DNA from: Schizophyllum amplum
Taxonomy: Eukaryota > Basidiomycota > Agaricomycetes > Agaricales > Schizophyllaceae
Length of the DNA stretch: 64,000 nt
Direction: 5' to 3'
Assembly (NCBI GenBank): GCA_007026445.1
Contig: VDMD01000008.1
Location: 1,052,508 to 1,116,507, forward strand
Shown here in pieces: positions 18,115-31,024 of this stretch. Below the pieces are notes generated by a model. The model did not search any database. It was given only the letters and a program-made list of their open reading frames with translations, and had not been told where the DNA came from. The position numbers and the translations under genes were made by a program. Within the stretch, counting starts at the first letter, position 1, and every line of letters starts with the position of its first letter.

Positions 18115-20233
18115 CTATCGTGACTCACGTGTGGTGTTCCACTCCTTCAGCCACTCAGTCACGAAGATGACCATCTCTCCGTGTATTTGTTGGATCTCCA
18201 CAGGCTCCTCCCAGATGTTGAGGTAGCCGTATTCGTCGTAATGGTGTACCGCATCTGCCACGCGAGGTCAGCACATTCACCAGAAGGGTCGAGTGAATCA
18301 ACAGCGTACTCGGTATCAACTTGAACGGCTGCGAAATCGTGTCTTCGCGGTCGTTGGCGTCTTCCGAGTGAGGTGTGTCCGGTCGCCAAGGATCCACTGA
18401 GCGACGCGTCAGTCCCTCGACCGTCGTATCATTTGCCACAAAAGCTCACCCTCGCCATCAATGATAGCCAGCCTATCCATCGCAATGTCGAAGTCGCCCA
18501 ACACATTCACGGCGGTCACGTTCGGCATGCTGGGCACAGTAAAGTGCTTGCCGGGAGGGAAGGCCTGCGCACAGATCTTAGCCTCGTGCTCGAGAGTGAT
18601 GAGCTTAGACAGGATGCGCGGGTGCGCTGGGTCGGGTGGGGCGGTCTGCCCAGGCGTCAGAAGGGTATAAGGTTGTATCCTGTGAGTACGCACGGTGAAG
18701 TAGCCCCACTGCGTGCAGACCTGGAAAAGCCAGAGTCTCCAATCCTGGTCAAGGTCGGTAGCGATGTATTGCGAGTCGTCATATGTGCCGAAGCACTATC
18801 CAGGTGTCAGGGGCGTTGCCAAACGCACAACAGAGGAAGGAAAAGCATACCTCGTCAACGGTCATCGGATCTGTGCAGCGTGAGACGACGTTCTACAAGA
18901 AAATCAGCTACCTCGTCCAATTTTACGACTGCATATATGCGCACCTCCCGGATGTACTTCGCATAATTCAACAAGGAAAAATCCAGCGTCAACCCGTCGC
19001 CCACATCAAACATCCTCCTCTCATCACCGTACTCCAGCGCAGACAGGGCCCCAATGGGCGGCTTTGACAACGCGTCGCAGAAGTTGTCGAACGCGTTGCT
19101 CCCGAACTTCGGATCCCAGCACTTCGCCTGCCAGTACCCAAGGGGCGATGACAGTACAGACGCAAAGTCGTCGTCGTGCTCAAGACCTGCGAGACCGAAC
19201 AGGGCTTTCAACGCGCGCGCGGGAAGGCCGCCGTGTGCGAGGATAGCGTCGACAGTCTGGATGGAGCTTTCCAAGTGGCGAGAGCAGTCCTCAGGCGCGG
19301 CACGCCGGATGACCTCCATGTATTGCCAGTTGGTGATGTCCGCGTGGGTGACCGCTATGAAGGGTCAATGATTGCATTAACCGAGAGCTGGGGGGCACAA
19401 ACCACTGGACGCGATGGCTCCGAACACGAGGTCGGGGTACAACACGCGCATGTGTGCTGCACGCGCGCCTGCGTATGAGCCCTGCGCTTTGTCAGGAGTG
19501 AACAAGGTGGTATGTATGTGAGACGGAACGCACGCCGTAGTAGATCCAGGGTGTTCCGGGGGCGGTGAGGTCTTCGTCGATGCCCTCGAACTTGACGTTC
19601 GCCATGAAGCGTGCGCTGTCGGCCGCACTCTGCTCATTGGTCAAGAATCGGAGGGAGTCCGTGGTCAGGTTCTGGACGGGCTGCGTCTCCCCTTGCGCAT
19701 GTCAATACCATCAATATGGGCCAGGCAATGGTGTACACACCATAGTACCGGTGTTCCAAGACCACGCCTACGCCGCCCGTGGCACGCGTCAGGATCTCGA
19801 CTATTCCCGTGTCAAGGAACGGTATCCTGCCCTACAGTTTTCAGATGAGCGATAAAGCATCAAATAGCACGCATACACGCACTTCGCCGCTGGTCTCCCC
19901 TCCGTCCAGTACAATGACCGGCGCATTCGTCCCAGGCAAGTAATGCCTCTTGTTCACCCAGTACCGCTGCCCGAACGTGTCTCCTGTTTCATTGTTGAAG
20001 TGGTCCAGAGGTTGCTCGAACCACTGAGCCGGGAACTCCTCATACTTCTGGGTGAGCGGCTGCTGCTGGCCGTATAGGGACGCGTCCTGAGCTGACTTCC
20101 AGCGCGCTGCTTGCGCGTCCAACTTGATCAGATTAACGCCTTGAGGACCGAGAGCGCTTATGAGCCCAGCATTGTGCGCTGCAGATACGCCGCAGAAGAC
20201 AGTCAGAAAGAGCAAGCTGAGAGGGACGACCAT
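18115..20233 (-). CDS. Secreted S28-family serine carboxypeptidase, copy 2
   Basis: Starts MVVPLSLLFLTVFCGVSAAH (signal peptide). It reads YEEFPAQWFEQPLDHFNNET and VIVLDGGETSGE, then the nucleophile segment GSYAGARAAHMRVLYPD, DGE-DPWRPDTPHS (Asp) and DAVHHYDEYGY (His). The exon layout parallels copy 1, but the intron after YYG has a normal GT donor here. The C-terminus is near NTTRESR. The family cleaves proline-containing peptides, and secretion suggests a role in nutrient or substrate protein breakdown. The start codon is only 15 nt from a 435-bp transposon (20248-20682), so the native promoter and leader have been pushed upstream. Confidence 0.9.
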
Positions 20234-20247
20234 AACGAGGTGTCGGT

Positions 20248-20682
20248 CAGGACCCCGGGCAATACGCCTACATGTCCGATCCTTGTGCGCCGGATTGGAC
20301 CCCCAGAAACCGCCGAGGCCCGATCCCAATGTGCCGGATAGGTCAGTTTGCGTGCCGAAGGTCTGATCCAACGTGCGCCGCGTGAGAGCGTCGAGAGCCA
20401 GGTTCGATCCATAATGCGACGGTCTTCGGGGATTCCGGCTGCTTCTCGCTACGCCAGACCAACAATGGGTGGGCGCAACCCTTCCGCGGCAAAGGTCCAG
20501 GGCTTGGGGTGACCCGTCGCTGGCCATGTCCGATCCATAGTGCGACGGAATTTGGCTGGAAAGTGCGTGTCCGATCTCAATGTGACTGAAAGACCCCCAA
20601 AGTGGCAAAAAACCGTGCGACGGGAATGTCCAAAAAGCCGCCTTTTTGGATCGGACCTCTTGGCGCATTGCCCGGGGTCCTG
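20248..20682. mobile_element. hAT-like non-autonomous element, 435 bp, with 8-bp target duplication
   Basis: Terminal inverted repeats begin CAGGACCCCGGGCAAT and run imperfectly for about 40 bp to GTCCGATCC. They are flanked by a perfect 8-bp direct repeat GTGTCGGT (20240-20247 and 20683-20690). An 8-bp duplication fits the hAT superfamily, and KDZ elements are the alternative. No transposase is encoded. It lies in the 5' leader of S28 copy 2, seven bases from the start codon once its duplication is counted. Confidence 0.88.
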
Positions 20683-20841
20683 GTGTCGGTCTCGGTCAAG
20701 CGGGCAAGCGTGACGACGCGCCATGTCACCCCGCCGAATGTCACAGTGCATTGCCGCGGACTCACAAACGTCGACGATTCCTATAAGTGCATAGAGAAAA
20801 TACATAACAATAAGCATCATACATACTCTCGACGGAGTGGC

Positions 20842-23227
20842 TCATGCTGGACATAACTTGCCCGCCACCTCCTCTACCAGACTCCTGACGTCTTTCTTCG
20901 CAATACCGTCCTCTCCGCACCCACCCTTCTCCAGCTTGCCCAAGAGGATGCTCTTCGCCTGCAGCACTTCCAGCATCGGAAGCACCTGATCCTCATAGAA
21001 CGGTGACAACCTCAACAGGAACGCCAGACACGCCGTCAACCGATGCACTGTCACAAACACGTCAATACCCGGTTACACCCCCAATCGAACGAGATACTCA
21101 CCGACGTCCTCCGAAGCGCGCTCCTTATCCAGCGCCTCAATTACCGCGCTCACCATCTCGATTTCCCAGTCCTCGTCTTCTCCATCCGCGTACCCACCCC
21201 CGCCCAAGCGCACGCTCTCCACGCGCGCCTTCTGCAGAGCCGCTGCCGCGTTGAACGCCACACTCGCGGCTGCTGTGCGCACCCCGGCGTGATCGTGCAG
21301 CAACGCAGGCACCAGCACGCCGGTGAGCTCCGTCCTCGCTGCGCCGCTCAGCAGGGTCCGCGCGAGCGTCGCGTGTGCGAACGAGTTGGCCAGAAGACGC
21401 AGAACGGTGAGCACTAGGCTTCGCGCCGACGTATCGCGGTGATACGCACGGAGGAGGATGGTGATGGGATTAGACGCGCCCGAGGCAATGCCGCTAGCAC
21501 ACCATGCACCCGCGGCGGGGTCCAGCACGGCCAAGCGCCAGAGGTCCGCGAGCGGGAAGAGCGCTTCGGCTGGCAGAGCAGATGCGAGCGCATGCGTAGC
21601 TGACGTCCAGGCTCCCAAAGCGGCGGGCTGAGCGGCAGGTTTTCCCGTTGCTGATGGGGCGTCGGCAGCGGGATAGCGCTGCTTCAGATACGCAAGCATT
21701 GTGCCGAGGGCCTGTGTTGCTTGGTCCAGGGACGCAGGGGCGTCAGCAGGCCAGGGCGTTGCCTTGATATTTGACGAGAGTTTGTTGAACACGGTGTCAA
21801 GGGCGGGCACTTGTGTAAACAGGATTGGGTTGAGAGACAAGGCTTGAACGGCGGGAGCGTCTAGCTTTGTGTGCGGGTGTGCTGCGTATTCCGTCAGTAA
21901 CTTGAGCACAAAGGCGTCTGGCAAAACATACGAGGGTAAGCTTGGTATAACAGCAGGTCAACCTCTGACCGGATCGCCGCCGCGTCCGCACCCTTCACTT
22001 CGCTGATCTGCAGCAGACTCGTCAGTACGCATGCACCATCTTTCCAGACAAACCTCCTCACCTTCTTCCCATCCAAAAAGAACAAAAACGTCGGCGTCGC
22101 GCGTATCCCGTACTCCGCTGCCAACGCGTTCCCCTGCCCCACCCGTATATCAATCGACGTGAACGCCGCGCCGCGTCCACTCATGCCCGCCCTCACCCCC
22201 TTCTCCTCCGCCAGCCGCTCGAACACCGGCGCGATCATTCGGCACGGCCCACACTGCTGGTCTGTGAAGTCCGCCACCACCGCCCGGTGCGTACGCAGCA
22301 AGTTGTGAAAGGAGGCAGGGTTCGTGCAGGGGTGCAACGGCGCGGTGAGGGTCTCGGTTGCGTGGAGTGGGTGTCCTGCTTGAGCGGAGGGCCCTTGTCC
22401 GCCGGCCGCCTGCGCCGCGACGGCTTGAAGTACGGATGCAGCGAGGGCAGGGTTGGACGCGAGGTCTGCGGAGGGGGCGGGGGCAGGTGCGGCGGGAGCA
22501 CCAGGGACGGGCCGGCGGTACATGTTGTCGATCGTGGGACGAAGGGCAGCGCCGAAGGGGGTCGACAAGAAATCGCTTGGGAGATCTATGGGTAAGATCG
22601 TCAGTTTTCACTCTGCAGTAGAAAGGAGCTATATCACACACCTTTGATATGTTCAGGTATTGCGCCTCCAGTGAGAAAGCCAATGACATCGTTGGTAAAC
22701 GAGTTGCAGTTGAAGTCTAGCATGGAGTGCGTTGAGCGACAGCGGTGCACCTCCCCTTGACCGGAGCATACCTAATAGATGGTACTGCGTTCAGTCAGCA
22801 CTTCCGCGTTGATGAATGAGCTCGACTTGAACACACCTTGTCCGCGGTATAGTGCTGCTTCATCTCCTGTAGATATTCATCGAAAGTGTCCTCATCTATC
22901 GCCGTCTCCCCGATGTCGATGACCTGCAGCGGTGTGCCATGCTACGAGCGGACGTGAGCGAGAGTTCAAACAAGTATCGGAAACGTCAGGCGTACATGAG
23001 ATCGGCCTGGCGCAGTTATTCCTATGCCCTGGCCATAGAATATTTCCTTGCCGAATACCACGACGGAGGTATGCCTTCACCCAAGCAGAGAATCAGCAGT
23101 GGGTGGAAGAATAGATGTGAAGCACGCACCAGATCCCGTCTATCTGCCGTCCTGTTAGTTGTAGGGAGAGCTGCTTCGCCAGTCCGTTGCTGAGGTCATA
23201 GACGTAGAGCTGCACGGGAGACGTCAT
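20842..23227 (-). CDS. PPPDE (DeSI-like) - thioredoxin - PUL domain protein
   Basis: Starts [20 protein letters not shown]. The N-terminal PPPDE/DeSI domain has the catalytic His in [15 protein letters not shown] and Cys in [13 protein letters not shown] thioredoxin-like domain follows with [17 protein letters not shown]-terminal PUL domain (helical repeats) ends GKLCPA. PPPDE domains act as deSUMOylating or deubiquitinating-type cysteine proteases, and PUL domains bind Cdc48/p97, so a role in ubiquitin-proteasome handling is likely. Seven introns were placed, including a 13-nt microexon (22772-22784, encoding YHLL) and a 50-nt intron at 21882-21931. This three-domain layout is known in fungi. 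Confidence 0.92.
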
Positions 23228-23699
23228 GTCGCCAGTATGTGCTTGCACTTGTTCAAGAGTCGAGGGGAGTATGTAATTGGGGAAGATGGAATGATATTAG
23301 AGATCCTAGCAGTACGCGTCGTATATAAGTACAAGAAAGCAGTGGAACAAGATGGAAGTCCAGAGAAAGCATTGCGCGGCGCCGGCGGACGCGTCATTGT
23401 TCGCGATCACGTGCACGGTGCCATTGTACTCCCATTTGGGGCAACGACCGTCGACGCGTCGCCGGAAGCAAACTTGCACCCGTGTATATTCAAGTTTGAA
23501 TCGAGCTCGATGGTACACAAGGGAGCTTCCATATCAGCATTACAGACGACAGATGGTATCAACGGTAAGAGAGAGCGGTAGAGAGCTAAGGTGCAAGATA
23601 CATGTCGTACGCGTCAAAGCAATTTGGCGTCGTATATAAAAAGCCAGCAAGAAAGCGGATCGGAATGGTCACAACAGAGAAGCAGATACGCGCAAAAAG
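23228..23699. other. Intergenic stretch
   Basis: Lies between the upstream side of the PPPDE gene and the end of the transcription factor gene. No supported feature. Confidence 0.5.
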
Positions 23700-26600
23700 T
23701 CAAAGATACGCCATGAAGATACTGCCATCGAGAATAAGATTCGGGTTCAGCGCCCCGTGTTCCAAATTGAACGTCTCGTCCTCAAGGACACGCGTCGACG
23801 AGGGAACGAACGGCGTCGGCGCCGGGCGTGCAATGCCGGTGTACCGCTCATCCACCGAGACGCCGTTGCTGTGAAAGTTGTACGGGTCCGGCATCCACGT
23901 GTCCTCGTCCCGTGCTCCTCGCTGTCGCCCTGCTAGCGGCTGTTGGTGCTCGATGGGGACCATTTCCGCCGGGTTGTAAGATATGGGGGTCAATAGAGTC
24001 TCTGCAAAGCGACCGAGTTCCCCGTGTGCGCCCGCGAATGCAGCCAGAGGAGGGGCGTAGTAGTGCGAATACGATAGGTTCGTATGCACAGGGCTAACAT
24101 TCATGGCAGAAGCATGGCGCGTCTGGTGGCACCGCTTCAGCACTTTGTCGAGGATAGGCTACAAATGAAGTCAACATCTCGGGCGCTGGAGAGGAAAATG
24201 AACATTAACTTACCAGCGTTCGTCCGCTGAATGGTAAAATCTTGGACGCGCGATGGAAGAGGATGGTGACGCGTTCCAAAATTCGCAGGGCGTGTGGGAC
24301 CAGTGTAGATGTAGGTACGCGGTGTATGAAAGCCTGCAAAGTCATCTGGAAAAGATACGGGTTTAAATACGACTTGGCAATGACAACCTCACAGACATAC
24401 CGCCGCACTGAATGCATTGAACCAGAAGAACAAGAATCGGACGCTGACTTCTCGCTCGTGCTCATAGAGCTGTTCAATCGTCTCGATGAGGGAAGCGGCA
24501 GCCAAATACGTGGCGATGACAGACGGTGCCCACTGGTGAGTCAAAGTGAAGTGCGCCGCATCGCTTGACATCGTGTCGGAGAATGAACGACGGTGAAGTT
24601 GAAGGATTGCTAGCGGGAGTCGTTCAATAAAGTTGTAGGCAAAGGTGGCAGGAATCGCACCGATATCACGGGCGGAGAGGACCAAGGCGCGCTGCATTTT
24701 GAGAGATCGTGGCGACTCTGTGTTGCAATGGAGCAGCAGAGCCGGTATTTCCATACAGCGAACACGTTTATCCAGCTCCAGGATCATTGCGTAGTTCGCT
24801 GGATCCTTGCCGATCATGCAGTCGAGGATGGGGCACAAACATTGTTGCAAGAAGGTATTCTTCCACTGGTGGTCTGCGAATATCCGGTGTCAGTGTTACG
24901 TAGATGAGGAAACCGAGGGGGTACGTACAAACCATCTCGCCCGTCGGCGCGTATGCTCCCGACACTGCGTAGGACGGCGGCTTTATGGTGACGTGCTGGA
25001 GGCATATCGACGGCGGGCGCCCCAGCGTCAGACTCTGCCAGAGAAAATTAAGCTAAACGCGACCGCCTGCACGAGTTACGCCACCCTGCACTCGTGGCGC
25101 ACGCACCATCCGATAGTCCAAATTGAGCAGTTCCCAGAAGATGTTCCTTCGCCGTTCGTTTTCCTCCGGTATGAGCTTGGAACCTGAAGTCTCGCGATCT
25201 GTTCGGGTGCGGGCACGGCGTTAGTGTCTGCTCGCCTCCGTGGCTGAATAGCGTGCACTCACGCAAGCCGAGCTGTCGTCGGAGACATCACAGTGACGAA
25301 GGGTAAAGCCGAACAGATAGCGGGGAAGAAAGAGTCAGCCGCGGGGCCGAACAGGACAAAAAATGAATAAACACACCCCTTGTACTAGCTTCGCCACGAA
25401 GCCCAGCAAGTTCCACGCGTAGCCCAATGCTTTGCGGTTGTCCGAAAAAATGAGATGGTACCATATCATGAAGAACTTGGAATGATCAGACGAGTTCCCG
25501 TCTTGAATACCGAAAGTCATGCTCACCAAAGCGTGAACGGTGTCAAAATCCGGCTCCTCCATTAGGGGGATCTCGCATACGCTTGCACGCGCCATGTGAT
25601 GATACGACTCAGCAGACCTGCAGAATGTCAGCCTGAGCGCATGAGTGCATACTGAACAGGCGCTCACAGATAGCCTAGGGGCCTGGTTAGGTCCACAAGC
25701 GACCCAATAGATAGCACCATGAGCAGAAGCGCGAGCCTCCGCGGACTCAGCTCCTGGATCGGCGTGGTGTAACAGTACTGCAGCAGGTTGGGTAAGAAGG
25801 TCTCGGACGCGTCCAAGCTATACCTGCGCGTGTGATGGATTATAAGTCATATCCGCGGACAACTCAATGGTGGACTTACTGCCAGAGCGCATTGCGTCGC
25901 GCCTCCTCGCATATGGCTTCCGCTTCTGGGCGCGGCGGAAGCGCCTGGCGAATCCGTTTCCGCACTGACATGTCGACTGCCCAAGGGAAGGGGAACGTTG
26001 AGCTGAGCTGCAGGATAGCCGGTGGCACCTGCGGAATGCCCTTCTCGTCGAGCAGCGGCGTGGTATCCTGGTAGATATATGTCCTCAGCGAACTAGAGCT
26101 TATAGATTAGAGAGAATACTTACGTCTTTGCAATGAGGAACGCAGGGCTCCAGAGGCGAGGTGATGCTCATGGAAGAGACCGACGCCCGCAGGCTTTCCT
26201 CCTTCGTTGGCTGACTCGACGCAGAGGACGTGGTCGCAGCGCCAGTGGGACTGCTAGGGGCGTTACCTGCTGCGACGTGAAATTCCTGCGTCGTCTTGAT
26301 GAGCAGGAGGTCGGGAGCGAGTAAAGGGTCTTCATGATTATAGCCTTGCACCGCCTGCTCGAGTACGCGCACGCGCTCAGATAACTGCTGTATCTTCGTA
26401 TGTAGCTGCTCGGTGTTGGCAAGGATGAAGCGGCTGCCCCGTCCACTGGTCAGGCTCCCTGAGAGGTGGCGCGCATCAGGACATGACTCTGAATAGTACT
26501 ATGGCGACTCACCTTCAGGGCAGATTTCTGCGCAGCCTCGCTTGCAGCAAGACTGTAACGATGCTCAGTCCGTGAACGTCACTCAGAGCAACATGGCATA

Positions 26601-26984
26601 CTTGGCACGGAAACTCGCGATCGCACTGTTGAGATGATTGTCAAGGACAAGACGCGATCAACGATGTCCTTGACTCTTACCCTCAGCTTCAATCTGGTGT
26701 CCTCGAACTTCAGCTACTATATAAACCCATGTGCAAGCCTCGACCACTAACCTGCGACACTCCTTACACGAGAGCTTTCTCTTGTCGTCTTTCTGCTGCA
26801 TTTTCTGCGTGTCTTGCGCCGATGTCGACGTCTCCGGTTGTGTGTCGAGCGCCTCCGACCATCCAAGAGGCATCCTCGGGTCGTAGTCTCTTCGCGGGTC
26901 TTCGTGCATATTTCTCTGTCTTTTCAATGGGCGTTCTGGCGACGAAGGTGGCGGAAGCATGGAACCTAGGGCGTCGGTCAACAT
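23700..26984 (-). CDS. Zn2Cys6 fungal transcription factor with MHR domain
   Basis: Starts MLTDALGSMLPPPSSPERPL. The zinc cluster reads SCKECRRLKLRCDREFPCQS followed by CCKRGCAEICP (C-x2-C-x6-C-x5-C-x2-C-x8-C) and is spread over four exons, one of only 13 nt (26681-26693). A linker GSLTSGRGSRFILANTEQLH and a coiled coil follow, typical of basidiomycete regulators. The remainder is a long, many-exon helical part matching the fungal transcription factor middle homology region, ending SIFMAYL. Proteins of this type are nuclear regulators. The target genes cannot be read from sequence. Internal exon joins beyond the zinc cluster were not all fixed. Confidence 0.88.
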
Positions 26985-29767
26985 GGAGCGGACAAGCTCG
27001 CCGGCGTCTTCGCGGCGGGGCGTGCCGTCCGGTATAGGTACAGACCATATATGCCTTCGGTAGACATCTGATCACCCAATCGAACCTAACGGCGCAGGCG
27101 AAACGCGCAGGATCGGAGGGACTGCGCCTATACTTTGCCTCTCCAGGATCTGCTGTAACTGAATCGCTTCTCCGCCGACAGTTGGACTCCGCCCATACCT
27201 GGGAAGCACCGTTCTCGGGAATCAAGAGGAACGGCGTTTCTCTCGCAAGAGCACGGATTCCGCGGGAGGTGTGTTTCCTCCCTCTTATGCTCGTTCCTGG
27301 TCGTCCTGTTCCGTGATTATGGGAGCCGACATATACAAGCAAACGGCAGACAGATCACTGCCGATTCCAGATTATTGACTGGCTTGTGACTAGCAATGTA
27401 GCCCCGGGTGGCAGCCGAGCCTTTCGGATCGAAGGTAAACCAGTACTCGACGTAATGGGACTGGCTCGCGCGAACAGGACCCGCTACTACCGGTCTTTAT
27501 CGGCCACATTCAGCAGACGACTGGTCTCAGCAGCGGTACGCAAACCACGGGAGTCGTTGAGCTGATCATTCAGGTGATCCAAATGATAGCTTGTGCCAAC
27601 GCAACTCTGTCCCAGAGCTCCCTTACATAACTTTGTTCATTATAATATTTCCTGTCCCTTCTTCCTCCCTTTTCTCCGACGTTCAAGTACATCCATCCTC
27701 TCCCACACTGGCTTGCTGTTGTTTGTAAGTACTGCCTCCGGTTTGCCCGACGCCGGAAATAACTATCAATCACTGGGAATCAACAGGGCATTGGCACGGC
27801 GTGGCCGTCCTTCCTCATCCCTACACGTCCCTATGCAACCCTCGCAGGTCCGGTCATTGCGGGTCAGGGCGACGACATGTTCTCCTTGTATGGAGCCCAC
27901 CTTGTCCGGTCTGACCGGGCTCGTGCCCGCTCCGTTCGCGATGGACGTGTGAAAGAGGGCGACATAAATGGTCACGCACGCCCATGTCGTCGAATTAAGT
28001 TCAACATGCAGGTGGTACGCGCGACTGACTTGCAAAGTCTGTAGGCGAGAGTCGCCTTGGTGTAGTTCCGGTAATCTTCAGAGGAATGTCGAGTTGGGTA
28101 GCTGCTATCTGCTAACAGCGGTGCACGAAATATGACGGGACTTACTCTTCCAGCCTGCCTGCCCCATAACGCTCATGATAGACCGCCGCACGTAAGCGTA
28201 TGCTGAATAGGATGCCGTTGACTCGCATGACCTGTTCATGGACGTTTGCAGAAGCCGTCAGTATGAACAGCGGTATGTACTTACAGGGTGCACGGACACT
28301 GGCATGACGACTGCCGTAGGGGCCATAGCTGCTACTATCAAAACAAACTTCATGAGTGCAGGACGCATACACGCGCAGCATCAATGTCCCCTGATACTGC
28401 TCTTCGACTGCTGCTGTTGAGCGGCGGCAAGGCGAGGTTTGGAAGTTGAACATGGTTCACATGATCTCGGCAATCACCGTCCTACATGTGACATGGACCT
28501 ACAAGTTCAAACGTTCAGGATCGACCGAAACTTACTACTCACCAATTCTTTCCATGCCAGCCTCTGCCGGACAGTTGCGCTGAATAACCGCTAAATTGGT
28601 ATGCCTGTGGCATTATAGTCGTTCATGCATCCATGCCAAGGGGCCAAGGGCTGGTACCAGTAGATATATAATACTTAGTAAGTTCAATGGAGAGTCGGAG
28701 ACGCAACAAGATGGGACGTCGCGCGGGAAGCAGGGCGACTAAGAACGAGCAAATTTGTGATGTTATGTAGTGAGAGATATGGTGGTAGTCCGGTGCGCTC
28801 CTACGAGGGATTGCCGGGACAAAGAATAGATTCAAGTGCAGTTCATCAAGGTTCTTCCCGTCGTCTCCCGCCCTGGGCGGACGATCCCAAGACACTCCCG
28901 TCGTTCTGTCGTAACGCCCAGAGACCATCGAGATGGTTCTACGCGCAGCTGTCGGAGAGGAAGGCGGGCTTGCCCAGCCAGCATCCGAATCGATGCGATG
29001 ATCGCCACTCGTCGAGCCCACCACCACGCGATGAAGACGCGATTCTCTATACAACGATCGCATGGCCTTACGTTACCCTAGCACGCACAGTTGAGGGAGG
29101 CGGGGCATGCAGGTTGAGACGAACTATGCCACCCTTCGGATATGTGACGCAGCTGTGGCGCGTACAGGAGCAGGGCAAGGGTTATAGCAAGGGACCAGGC
29201 GGGGACAGGCACACCACAGGCGCACATCGAGCTAGCCTCTCGCTAAACGCAATCCTCGTCTAGCTAGGGTCCGCAGACCAGGCGAGAGGGCAAGAGATCA
29301 GGCGATGCACGTAGCGCGAGGCGGACGTGACGAGACAGCAGCAGCGAAGGGAAAGACGCCGTATCTCCATCGCGCAAGCGCGCCGCGCGCCACAGCGGCA
29401 TTCCGTTTCTATCCGTGGAAGCGCACGCGGAGGCCGCTCGTCGCACGTGTAGGTGAGCGCCAGTGTATATATACTCCACCGCGAGACCGCCATAACGAGC
29501 GGCGCGAGCCCCACAGATCATAGATGCCGTCTGCGTCCGGCCCCGCTTCCCCAGGACCTTGCAAGCGTTCCCCTCAAGCGCGTCGTGTCGTGACGCGTCG
29601 CTGCTCGCTCCCGGAACACTCTGGTCCTGCGGAATGCTACTGAAGGTGATCTTCGAATCTTCTCGTGGGGTCACTGAAGTTCTGGCCTGCCCGCCACCCG
29701 CTCTACCGTCAACGGCACTGGTCCGGTCCAGCGTCTACGGTCCTGACCTGCTCTTGGTCTGCTCCAG

Positions 29768-29807
29768 GTCCACGATTCTGGTCCGCTCCAGTCCACGATT
29801 CTGGTCC
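29768..29807. repeat. Two copies of a 17-bp repeat, 23-bp period
   Basis: GTCCACGATTCTGGTCC occurs at 29768-29784 and 29791-29807, within a wider stretch of GGTCC/CTCCAG repeats. Confidence 0.8.
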
Positions 29808-30526
29808 AGGTCCGCAAATCGTCGACTTCAGCTCGTCCAACGTGTATGAGTTTCCTCCTGCCGCGCCCAGCCGTCGCTAGAGCGCGGGGATACGACTCAT
29901 CTGCGTTGGATGACTGCACCGACGATACCTGGGACAGTCACAGTCAATCATACATGGTATAGTGACAGTGAGGACGGGCAAAGAGGGATTTGAGAAAATT
30001 CGTGGGTAGATGGGATGTGAGGCGTCGTAGGGTGTCACTACGACGCATTGAGTACGCACGTATGTGGCCTCGCACTCCCTAGTCGCCGGTCCGCCTTATC
30101 GCTGGGACAGGCAGGTCAGTCTCACCTACATAGGCAGGAGTTGAACTGGGTGACAATGACAGACCGATGGTGATGCAGGTCCCGTCCGACAAGCGCAGCG
30201 GCGTCTCTTCAATCAAGATGGCGATCCTCAACCTAGCTTGCTCTTTCCACCCGACGAAGTTGCGCTTGCACTGAATCCTCGACGCCTTAGCCTGCGATCT
30301 TCAATCTAGCCAACGGGCTAGTTTAGTTAGTAAAGCGACTGGATTTAGGCAAAAATAAGTAGCTTACACAGGATGAGGTGGGCGCTCCCAGTCTAGAGAC
30401 GCCGCCAAGAGCCGTGCGCTCCCAGCCCAAAAGAGTCCACGTAGAAAAGTCTGGCTATCCCATCATAAAGCGAGCTTGCAGATCTTCTACTGCGTGCGAC
30501 GCTAACGGTGATTAATCCCGGGATCG

Positions 30527-30628
30527 TGGACAAGAGGGTGTCGAGCTGGACAAGGTGACGTCGAGGTGGACACAAGAACGTCGAGATGGACATGAGAACC
30601 TCGGAGTGGGCATAAGGACGCGTCGAGA
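30527..30628. repeat. 20-bp minisatellite, five units
   Basis: Units start at 30527, 30547, 30567, 30587 and 30607, with core TGGACAxxAGxxCGTCGAG. The last unit is 22 bp. It is noncoding as far as I can see. Confidence 0.85.
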
Positions 30629-31024
30629 TAGGTCATCATCTGCGTCAACGGTGCGTCGTGAAGCCCCCGCCCCGAGGGCGAACCATCCAGCACAATGGGC
30701 CGCCACAAGTCCACAGCAGCGTAGGCGAGGCAAGCTCGGTTCGCCCGTCGCGAGAAACCAGGCTCGCGGTGCGAGAGGCGGGCTCGCTTCGCGAGCGACT
30801 ACATCCGCCTCGTTGCAGATTAAGTATGCGTGGCCCAGCTCAGTAAGATCTCGCACTGCAATAAAACGAACAATAAATTGAAAAAGGTGTCTGCTGTTAT
30901 ACATACAACCTGGCGCCCAGCACATCCTTGCCCTGGGGCCATTGCGTTGTAAATGCCTCTCGCCCTCCGTCCGTCCCCGGCAGTCGCGACTGGTATCATT
31001 GCGCTCAGTCCATCGCAAACGAGC

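Larger units (their letters stand above)
26985..31024. other. Four-kilobase stretch without a recognisable gene
   Basis: Short frames on both strands, none with a domain or convincing splice pattern. A minus-strand frame at 28142-28453 and one at 28623-29063 were the longest candidates, and I could not extend either. The stretch holds two small tandem repeats (29768-29807 and 30527-30628). I found no paired terminal repeats. It may contain decayed elements or species-specific genes. Confidence 0.4.

Noticed and set aside
28142..29063. Possible membrane protein gene on the minus strand
   Set aside because: No exon chain with consistent phase and no clear membrane segments could be assembled.
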